A stretch of DNA of 64,000 nucleotides from DASRZM01 sp035686365. Its GTDB lineage: Bacteria > Pseudomonadota > Gammaproteobacteria > Xanthomonadales > Xanthomonadaceae. The notes below the pieces were generated by a model, which saw nothing but the letters and a program-made list of their open reading frames with translations, had not been told where the DNA came from and did no database searches. This document shows, in pieces, positions 56,615 to 64,000 of this stretch (positions within the stretch are counted from its first letter, which is position 1; each line of letters begins with the position of its first letter). A program made the position numbers and the translations under genes. The stretch is taken from contig DASRZM010000119.1 of the NCBI GenBank assembly GCA_035686365.1, positions 4,661 through 68,660 on the forward strand. Direction: 5' to 3'.

Positions 56615-57172
56615 CTAGTACCGCGGCCCGCCCTGCTCGGCATACAGCCGCAGCACCTCGCGCGCGGCCGGCCGCAGCAGATCCCGGCGCACCGTGATCC
56701 CGCGCGTTTTCAGCTCGCCGATCCAGTCGACGGGAAGCGGGCCCTCGTCGAATTCGGTCAGCTCCTCCACGTCCTCGGCGCGCGCGCCGATCAGCAACTC
56801 GTCGATGCCTGCCCAGATGCTGGCCCCGTAGCACATCGAGCACGGCTGCGCCGAGGCGGCCAGCAGCACGCGCCGGTCCTCGTTGAGGCGGAAGCGCTGG
56901 GTGCGGATCTGCGCGGACATGAAAGCCATCATCTCGGCATGGGCGACCGAGCAGGTCTGTGGCACGACCCGGTTGACGCCGACCCCGAGCACCTTGCCGG
57001 ACTCCTCGAACACGGCGGCACCGAACGGTCCGCCGCTGCCGTGCTCGACGTTGAGCCTGGCCAGCTGGATGGCCAGCGCCATCTTGGACTCATCGTCGGC
57101 ATGGACGCGGCCGGTATCGATCTCTTCGTTGATCCAGGCAGGCAGCGTCAGGTGGATCTGGGTATAGAGCAT
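56615..57172 (-). CDS. Nucleoside/cytidine-deaminase-fold protein
   Basis: 185 residues. The zinc site is present: CSVAHAEMMAF (His and the catalytic Glu) and AQPCSMCYGA (Cys pair). GGPFGAAVFEESGKVLG precedes it. The fold is that of guanine deaminases and TadA-like enzymes, but the longer C-terminus (FDEGPLPVDWIGELKTRGI) fits free-base or nucleoside deaminases. Substrate unknown. It follows the Cys-rich lipoprotein on the same strand, 26 bp apart. Confidence 0.88.
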   Translation of the reverse strand: MLYTQIHLTLPAWINEEIDTGRVHADDESKMALAIQLARLNVEHGSGGPFGAAVFEESGKVLGVGVNRVVPQTCSVAHAEMMAFMSAQIRTQRFRLNEDRRVLLAASAQPCSMCYGASIWAGIDELLIGARAEDVEELTEFDEGPLPVDWIGELKTRGITVRRDLLRPAAREVLRLYAEQGGPRY

Positions 57173-57198
57173 CGCGGGGCCAGGCGGCGGGGCGCGGC

Positions 57199-57558
57199 TC
57201 AGTCTATCCGCGTCTCCCCGCCTTGGGCACCCGTGACACCCTCGCAGCGCCCCTCCACGCAGCGACACCCGAGCAGGCTGGGAAATCCGCACACGCTCAT
57301 GCGGCCCTCGCGCTCGCACTGGGCCTGCACGCGCTCGGGAAAGGTCGGGCTGTCGATATTGACGCAGGCCGGGTAGTAGCCGCAGCAGTTGCCGACGTCC
57401 TTGACCGCGCAGTCCGCGTCGGTGCTGCAGCTGAAATCGACGGTGTCCGGCGCCGCCTCGACGGACGCGGGCCGATCTGTCGACGGCGGCGTCTGTGCGC
57501 CGGTGCAGCCGACCATGGCCAGGCTGAGCACCAGCACGAGGGTCCGGATCATCGTCAT
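57199..57558 (-). CDS. Small cysteine-rich lipoprotein, family not recognised
   Basis: 119 residues after an AAGGAGA ribosome-binding site. The lipobox is AMVGC with Cys18 as the lipidated residue. The mature part holds ten further cysteines, including CC in VGNCCGYYPAC and C-x-C in LLGCRCVEGRC, so several disulfides are likely. The pattern resembles short 'CSTDADC' and 'CVEGRC' repeats of secreted Cys-rich modules. I do not recognise a function. It is followed at 26 bp by the deaminase gene. Confidence 0.75.
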   Translation of the reverse strand: MTMIRTLVLVLSLAMVGCTGAQTPPSTDRPASVEAAPDTVDFSCSTDADCAVKDVGNCCGYYPACVNIDSPTFPERVQAQCEREGRMSVCGFPSLLGCRCVEGRCEGVTGAQGGETRID

Positions 57559-57637
57559 TCTCCTTGGGCGGGACCGGGCGACGATAACGCGGGTCCGCGT
57601 CGAGGGCCGGTGACCGTGGCCGGGCCCGGCGGACCCC

Positions 57638-57704
57638 GGAACGGGTTCCGAGGCTTGCGCGGCAACGACGGCGCCCCAGCGGATCGGGCAGGCAAGTGCC
57701 CGAT
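57638..57704 (+). repeat. Degenerate copy of the CTGAAC-GTTC hairpin family
   Basis: GGAACGGGTTCCGAGG (57638-57653) and a stem ATCGGGCA / TGCCCGAT (57683-57690 and 57697-57704) match the layout of 43520-43594 with many changes. It lies in the 209-bp gap between glnS and the lipoprotein gene. A clearer stem suggests retention of the last hairpin. Confidence 0.5.
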
Positions 57705-57767
57705 TCCGATCGGGTCCTGCGCAGCCGGGTCCGGCCAGATCCAGGATGGACTGGTCCGGACCGTACC

Positions 57768-59486
<1,719 letters not shown>

Positions 59487-59517
59487 GGAAAGCGGTTCGG
59501 ACAGGGGAGGGCCGCGC

Positions 59518-60528
59518 TCAGGCGCGGCGGTCTACGGCGTAGCGCGCCAGCCCGGCCAGCGCGGCGCGCTGCGGGCTGTCGGGCAGGGCCTGCAGCTGCG
59601 CCAGCGCCAGCTGGGCGTGTTCGGCGGCGCGTGCCTGCGCGTAATCGATGCCGCCACAGGCTCGAATGGTATCGAGCACGTCGTCGAGGCCATCACCGCC
59701 TCCGTTTTCGACGATCGCGCGCAGCCGTTGCCGCGCAGGTTCGGGTGCGTGCGACAGCGCATGGATCAGCGGCAGGGTGGCCTTGCCCTCGGCCAGGTCG
59801 TCGCCCAGGCACTTGCCCAGCTCCGCGGCGTCGGCGGTGTAGTCGAGCACGTCGTCGGCGATCTGGAACGCGATCCCCAGCTGCAGGCCGAATTCGGCCA
59901 GCGCCTGCTCCATCGTATCGTCGCTGCCGGCCAGCACGCCACCCAGGCGGGCGGCGGCAGCGAACAGCACGGCGGTCTTGCGCTCGATCACCTGAAGGTA
60001 GGCACGCTCGTCGGTGTCGGGATTGTTCACGTGCAGCAATTGCAGCACCTCGCCCTCGGCGATGGCGTTGGTGGTATCGGCGAGGATGCGCATGACCGCC
60101 ATGCGGTCGAGCTCGACCATCAGCTGGAACGAGCGCGAGTACAGGAAATCGCCGACCAGCACGCTGGGTGCGTTGCCCCACAGGGCGTTGGCCGTGCTGC
60201 GCCCGCGCCGCAGGTCCGACTCGTCGACGACGTCGTCGTGCAGCAGGGTGGCGGTATGGATGAACTCGATGATCGCGGCCAGCTGCAGGTGATCGCGGCC
60301 GCGGTATCCGGCGGCGCCGGCCGCCAGCAGCACCAGCATCGGCCGCAGCCGCTTGCCGCCGGCGGCCACGATGTGCTCGGCGATGCGGTTGATCAGAACG
60401 ACCTCGGAGGCCAGGCGGGCCCGGATCAGGGCATCGACCTGGGCCATCTCGGCAGCGACCTGCTCCTGGATCGCATCGATCGGCAGGCTGTGCGGGACGA
60501 GGGCGGCGGGCGCGGTCGCAGGGGGCAT
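59518..60528 (-). CDS. ispB: Octaprenyl/polyprenyl diphosphate synthase IspB
   Basis: 336 residues from MPPATAPA. The frame is open upstream. The two Asp-rich motifs are TLLHDDVVDE and QIADDVLDYT, and GGKRLRPMLVLLAA is the substrate-binding block. It builds the ubiquinone side chain. In many gammaproteobacteria rplU-rpmA lie divergently upstream. Here ssb does, which is a different neighbourhood. Confidence 0.95.
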   Translation of the reverse strand: MPPATAPAALVPHSLPIDAIQEQVAAEMAQVDALIRARLASEVVLINRIAEHIVAAGGKRLRPMLVLLAAGAAGYRGRDHLQLAAIIEFIHTATLLHDDVVDESDLRRGRSTANALWGNAPSVLVGDFLYSRSFQLMVELDRMAVMRILADTTNAIAEGEVLQLLHVNNPDTDERAYLQVIERKTAVLFAAAARLGGVLAGSDDTMEQALAEFGLQLGIAFQIADDVLDYTADAAELGKCLGDDLAEGKATLPLIHALSHAPEPARQRLRAIVENGGGDGLDDVLDTIRACGGIDYAQARAAEHAQLALAQLQALPDSPQRAALAGLARYAVDRRA

Positions 60529-60624
60529 TCGGGTCGATCGTCGGGATGTCGGGCGAGGCGCCGGTGGCGCCGGCGGATTATACGGGTCGGGACGCCGCCG
60601 TCCTGGCCGGGCACCCATCTCCGC

Positions 60625-60630
60625 TATACT
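60625..60630 (+). promoter_or_regulatory. Candidate -10 box upstream of ssb
   Basis: TATACT matches the sigma-70 -10 consensus at five of six positions. A poor -35 (CCTGGC at about 60602) lies 17 bp upstream. It would drive ssb (start 60770) with a leader of about 135 bases that contains GC-rich inverted repeats (GCCGCCGGG-type). The 241-bp gap to ispB has no other gene. Confidence 0.45.
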
Positions 60631-60769
60631 CCTTCGCCCCCGCGAAGCCGCGCGGTCGCCGCCGGGACGGCCTGTTTTCCTACGTTCCGGCGCGGCGCAG
60701 CGCCGATGCCGCCGACCGGCGGCGCCGGCGACACTGGCCTCGCAGCCCTTCCATCGAGCAGGACACGAC

Positions 60770-61261
60770 ATGGCACGCGGAATCAACAAGGTCATCCTCG
60801 TCGGCAACCTCGGCGCCGATCCGGAAACCCGATACAGCGCCGGCGGCTCGGCGATCACCACGATCCGGGTCGCCACCTCCGAGCAGTGGAAGGACAAGCA
60901 GACCGGCGAGATGCAGGAGCGCACCGAGTGGCACCGGGTGAAGTTCTTCGGCCGGCTGGCGGAGATCGCCGGCGAGTACCTGCGCAAGGGCAGGCAGGTC
61001 TACGTCGAGGGCTCGTTGCGCACCGACAAGTACACCGACAAGGAAGGCGTGGAGCGCTACACCACCGACATCATCGCCAACGAGATGCAGATGCTGGGCG
61101 GACCGGGCGGCGAGGGCGGTGCCGGCGGGGGTAGCGGTGGTGGCGGCCAGCGCAGCCGGCCGGCGCCGCGCAGCGGTGCGGGCGGGGGCGGAGGCGGCAG
61201 CCAGCAACGCCCGGCGCAGCCGCCGCAGGACGAGCTCGAAGACGACGACATTCCGTTCTAG
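60770..61261 (+). CDS. ssb: Single-stranded DNA-binding protein
   Basis: 163 residues. OB fold at 1-110: GINKVILVGNLGADPETRY, EWHRVKFFGRLAEIAGEYL and VYVEGSLRTDKYTDKEG. A flexible Gly-rich linker (about 112-145) follows, then the acidic tip DDDIPF that recruits partner proteins. SSB protects single-stranded DNA in replication and repair. It is followed after 10 bp by rfbB, an unusual link of replication and LPS genes. Confidence 0.97.
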   Translation: MARGINKVILVGNLGADPETRYSAGGSAITTIRVATSEQWKDKQTGEMQERTEWHRVKFFGRLAEIAGEYLRKGRQVYVEGSLRTDKYTDKEGVERYTTDIIANEMQMLGGPGGEGGAGGGSGGGGQRSRPAPRSGAGGGGGGSQQRPAQPPQDELEDDDIPF

Positions 61262-61271
61262 GCGAACCGAC

Positions 61272-62330
61272 GTGCAAACCATTCTGGTCACCGGCGGCGC
61301 CGGGTTCATCGGCGGCAACTTCGTGCTGGCGCACATTGCGCAGGGCGGGGGGCGCATCGTGAACCTCGATGCGCTGACCTACGCGGGCAATCTCGACACG
61401 CTTGCGCCGCTGAAGGGCGACGACCGCCATGTGTTCGTGCACGGCGACATCGGCGACCGCGAGCTGGTCGGCAGGCTGCTGCGCGAGCACCGGCCTTGTG
61501 CGCTCGTCAATTTCGCGGCCGAGAGCCATGTCGACCGCTCGATCGACGGCCCGGCCGCGTTCGTGCAGACCAACGTCGTCGGCACGCTGAACCTGCTCGA
61601 ATGCGCGCGCGACTACTGGCGCGAACTGCCCGAGGCCGGGCGTGCAGCATTCCGCTTCCTGCACGTGTCCACCGACGAGGTGTACGGCTCACTGGGCGAG
61701 CAGGGCCGGTTCACCGAGACCACGCCCTACGCGCCCAACTCGCCGTACTCGGCCTCCAAGGCGGCCTCGGACCACCTGGTGCGGGCCTTCCACCACACCT
61801 GGGGACTGCCGACGCTGACCACCAACTGCTCCAACAACTACGGGCCCTACCAGTTCCCGGAGAAGCTGGTGCCGCTGATGATCGCCCGTGCGCTGGCCGG
61901 CGAGCCGCTGCCGGTGTATGGCGATGGCCGCAACGTGCGCGACTGGCTGTACGTGCTCGACCACTGCAGCGCGATCGAGACCGTCCTGGCGCGCGGGCGT
62001 CCCGGCGAGGTCTACAACGTCGGTGGCGACGCCGAGCGCGAGAACATCGTCGTGGTCGAGACGATCTGCGCGTTGCTGGATGCGCGCCGGCCGCGCGCCG
62101 ACGGCCGGCCGCGCGAGTCGCAGATCGACTTCGTGACCGACCGGCCGGGCCACGACCGCCGTTACGCGATCGACGCCGGCAAGATCCTGCGCGAACTGGG
62201 CTGGGGACCCTCGGTCGATTTCGACACCGGCATGGCCCTGACCGTGGACTGGTACCTGGACAACCAGCCCTGGGTGCAGCGCGTGCTCGACGGCAGCTAC
62301 CGGTTGCAGCGCCTCGGCGCCGCGGCCTGA
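61272..62330 (+). CDS. rfbB: dTDP-glucose 4,6-dehydratase
   Basis: 352 residues from a GTG start (VQTILVTGG). NAD-binding motif TGGAGFIGGNF, catalytic Tyr/Lys in SPYSASKAASDH, and the Thr/Asp/Glu site in HVSTDEVYGSLGE. It converts dTDP-glucose to dTDP-4-keto-6-deoxyglucose, step 2 of dTDP-L-rhamnose synthesis for O-antigen. Alternative ATG starts are lacking nearby. It lies 10 bp after ssb and 14 bp before rfbA. Confidence 0.96.
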   Translation: MQTILVTGGAGFIGGNFVLAHIAQGGGRIVNLDALTYAGNLDTLAPLKGDDRHVFVHGDIGDRELVGRLLREHRPCALVNFAAESHVDRSIDGPAAFVQTNVVGTLNLLECARDYWRELPEAGRAAFRFLHVSTDEVYGSLGEQGRFTETTPYAPNSPYSASKAASDHLVRAFHHTWGLPTLTTNCSNNYGPYQFPEKLVPLMIARALAGEPLPVYGDGRNVRDWLYVLDHCSAIETVLARGRPGEVYNVGGDAERENIVVVETICALLDARRPRADGRPRESQIDFVTDRPGHDRRYAIDAGKILRELGWGPSVDFDTGMALTVDWYLDNQPWVQRVLDGSYRLQRLGAAA

Positions 62331-62344
62331 TCGGGCACGAAGCG

Positions 62345-63226
62345 ATGAACAAGGGCATCATCCTTGCCGGCGGCTCCGGCACCCGGCTTTATCCCATCAC
62401 GCTGGGTGTCAGCAAGCAGCTGCTGCCGGTGTACGACAAGCCGATGATCTACTACCCGCTCAGCACGCTGATGCTGGCGGGCATCAGCGAAGTGCTGGTG
62501 ATCAACACCCCGCACGAGCAGCCGCTGTTCCGGCAGTTACTCGGCGACGGCTCGCAATGGGGCATGCGCATCGAGTACGCGGTGCAGCCGAAACCCGAGG
62601 GACTGGCGCAGGCCTACCTGATCGGGCGCGACTTCGTCGCCGGCGATCCTTCCTGCCTGATCCTGGGCGACAACATCTTCTACGGCCATGGCCTGCGTGA
62701 GGCGCTCGCCGGCGCCGCAGTGCAGAACGACGGGGCCACGGTGTTCGGCTACTGGGTGCGCGACCCGGAGCGCTACGGCGTGGCCGAGTTCGACGACGAC
62801 GGCCGCGTGATCGGCCTGGAAGAAAAGCCGGCGCGGCCGCGGTCGAACTATGCCGTCACCGGCCTGTATTTCTACGACGGCCGGGCCAGCGGGTTCGCGG
62901 AGGCGCTGAAGCCCTCGGCGCGCGGCGAACTGGAGATCACCGACCTCAACCGGCGCTACCTGGAGGAGGGCTCGCTGCGGCTGGAGCGGCTGGGACGCGG
63001 TTACGCCTGGCTCGACACCGGCACCCACGAGTCGCTGCTGCAGGCGGCCACCTTCATGGAGACCATCGAGCAGCGCCAGGGCCTGCGCGTGTGCTGCCCG
63101 GAGGAGATCGCCTACCTGAACCGCTGGATCGACGGGGCCCAGCTCGAGGCGCTGGCGCGCCCGCTGCTGAAGAACGGCTACGGGCAGTACCTGATGCACG
63201 TGCTCGAGCACGGCGTGGCGGCATGA
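62345..63226 (+). CDS. rfbA: Glucose-1-phosphate thymidylyltransferase
   Basis: 293 residues, typical RmlA. The signature is LAGGSGTRLYPITLGVSKQLLPVYDKPMI (split: GGSGTRLYP; VSKQLLPVYDKPM). LGDNIFYG, GVAEFDDDGRVIGLEEKP and LDTGTHESLLQA complete the substrate site. It makes dTDP-glucose, step 1 of the pathway. It overlaps rfbC by 4 bp. Confidence 0.97.
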   Translation: MNKGIILAGGSGTRLYPITLGVSKQLLPVYDKPMIYYPLSTLMLAGISEVLVINTPHEQPLFRQLLGDGSQWGMRIEYAVQPKPEGLAQAYLIGRDFVAGDPSCLILGDNIFYGHGLREALAGAAVQNDGATVFGYWVRDPERYGVAEFDDDGRVIGLEEKPARPRSNYAVTGLYFYDGRASGFAEALKPSARGELEITDLNRRYLEEGSLRLERLGRGYAWLDTGTHESLLQAATFMETIEQRQGLRVCCPEEIAYLNRWIDGAQLEALARPLLKNGYGQYLMHVLEHGVAA

Positions 63227-63774
63227 AGGTCATCGCCACCGACCTGCCGGGCTGCGTGGTGATCGAGCCCAAGGTGTTCGGCGATGCGCGCGGATGGTTC
63301 TACGAGAGCTGGAACCATGCGCGCTTCGCCGAAGCCGGCATCGATGCGCGGTTCGTCCAGAGCAACCTGTCGATGTCGCAGCGCGGCGTGCTGCGCGGCC
63401 TGCACTACCAGTGGCCCAAACCTCAAGGCAAGCTGGTGAGCGTGATCGAGGGCGAGGTCTACGACGTGGCCGTGGACATCCGCCGCGGCTCGCCGACCTT
63501 CGGCCGCTGGACCGCGGCGGTGCTGACCGCGGAGAACCGGCGCCACTTCTGGGTCCCGGAAGGGTTCGCCCACGGCTTCTGCGTGCTGTCCGAGCGTGCC
63601 GTGTTCACCTACCTGTGCACGGCGGTGTACGACGGCGAGGCCGACGCCGGTATCCGCTGGAACGACGGCGAGATCGCGGTGGACTGGCCGGTGTCCGAAC
63701 CGCAGCTTTCGGACAAGGATGCTGTAGCCCCGTTCCTGGCCGAGGTTCCTCCCGACCGCCTCCCGGCGCTGTAG
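63223..63774 (+). CDS. rfbC: dTDP-4-dehydrorhamnose 3,5-epimerase
   Basis: 183 residues, RmlC cupin. The catalytic His lies in VLRGLHYQWPKPQGKLV (RGLHYQ), and VPEGFAHGFCVLSERA and KCTAVYD-type YLCTAVYDGEADAGIRWND follow. It epimerises C3 and C5 of the 4-keto sugar. The reductase gene rfbD, which usually completes the cluster, does not start in the remaining 226 bp, where palindromes are found instead. Confidence 0.97.
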   Translation: MKVIATDLPGCVVIEPKVFGDARGWFYESWNHARFAEAGIDARFVQSNLSMSQRGVLRGLHYQWPKPQGKLVSVIEGEVYDVAVDIRRGSPTFGRWTAAVLTAENRRHFWVPEGFAHGFCVLSERAVFTYLCTAVYDGEADAGIRWNDGEIAVDWPVSEPQLSDKDAVAPFLAEVPPDRLPAL

Positions 63775-63816
63775 GAGCCCGTCCGATGGGCGACATCGAC
63801 GCTGCGGCTGGCGAAA

Positions 63817-63980
63817 CGGCGGGCGGATCCCGAAGGCTGCTGTTCCTCGCGCCCTCCGGGCCTACGGCCCTGCGGGTCCGCGTCGGGCGGCCGGGGTTTG
63901 CAACAGCGCATCCTGCGCTGGTGCAAACGCGCGTGCATCCATGCACGCGCCCCCTGCGGGGCCTGATCGTCCGCCCGCCG
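63817..63980. repeat. 164-bp cluster of nested palindromes inside 11-bp inverted repeats
   Basis: The outer arms CGGCGGGCGGA (63817-63827) and TCCGCCCGCCG (63970-63980) are perfect inverted copies. Inside lie GGGCC-TAC-GGCCC (63858-63870), a 13-bp stem with one mismatch, TTTGCA-CAGCGCA-TCC-TGCGCTG-TGCAAA (63897-63926), GCGCGTGCAT-CC-ATGCACGCGC (63929-63950) and CCCC-TGC-GGGG (63951-63961). It follows rfbC by 42 bp and could be a terminator, a REP cluster or a small mobile element. Confidence 0.7.
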
Positions 63981-64000
63981 CCGCTGCGGAGGCGACGCCA

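Noticed and set aside
63786..64000. Open frame running off the right edge after rfbC
   Set aside because: It passes through stem after stem of the palindrome cluster, has no ribosome-binding site and no resemblance to RmlD.

Overview
The window is high-GC chromosomal DNA with very dense gene packing (many 1-4 bp stop/start overlaps) and almost only core genes. Several features point to a gammaproteobacterium of the Xanthomonadales (Lysobacterales): the kdsD-kdsC-lptC-lptA-lptB-rpoN-hpf-ptsN-hprK-rapZ-PTS gene order, an aspartokinase fused to diaminopimelate decarboxylase, and the MurD2/MurL pair for D-glutamate incorporation into peptidoglycan. The genus cannot be named from the sequence. I saw no rRNA, tRNA, CRISPR array, transposase, integrase or prophage gene.

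Layout. 1-240 is the start of a putative 2OG-Fe(II) oxygenase running off the left edge. 583-11048 is one long minus-strand block: Kdo synthesis (kdsD, kdsC), LPS export (lptC, lptA, lptB), sigma-54 (rpoN), hibernation factor (hpf) and a regulatory PTS (ptsN, hprK, rapZ, EIIA-Man, HPr, EI). Divergent from it are a BolA-family gene and murA. 12835-15276 holds purM-purN-DUF3108, divergent from DUF2066, a CDP-alcohol phosphatidyltransferase, a PerM-like protein and hda. murU-amgK (MurNAc recycling) face a SUF operon (rrf2 regulator, sufB, sufC, sufD, sufS) followed by a GNAT and a Rieske protein.

27645-36265 mixes an AtoE-type transporter, HutD, a SET protein, ComEA, an M20 peptidase, a META lipoprotein, SRAP, a MASE1-GGDEF-EAL protein and a DUF2784 membrane protein. 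36610-46719 carries a second SET protein, dinB, gdhA, an EF-G paralogue, OsmC, a glycine-zipper protein, an exported amidohydrolase and a PhzF protein. 46795-55533 has a second HPF-like gene, then the lysC/lysA fusion, murL and murD2 in overlapping order, then a 7TM-GGDEF protein and apt. The right end has msrA, a deaminase, a Cys-rich lipoprotein, glnS, ispB, ssb and rfbB-rfbA-rfbC.

Cell-envelope supply is a common theme: murA, murU/amgK, murL/murD2 and lysC/lysA feed peptidoglycan, kds/lpt and rfb feed LPS, and ispB feeds quinones.

The least explained content is intergenic. There is a composite repeat of about 250 bp with a long nested hairpin and REP-like ends (four full copies and one short form), and a second hairpin family with a CTGAAC-GTTC core. 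There is also a 166-bp element with 25-bp terminal inverted repeats, and a 164-bp cluster of nested palindromes at the right edge. These, rather than a new protein system, are the main candidates for undescribed biology here.
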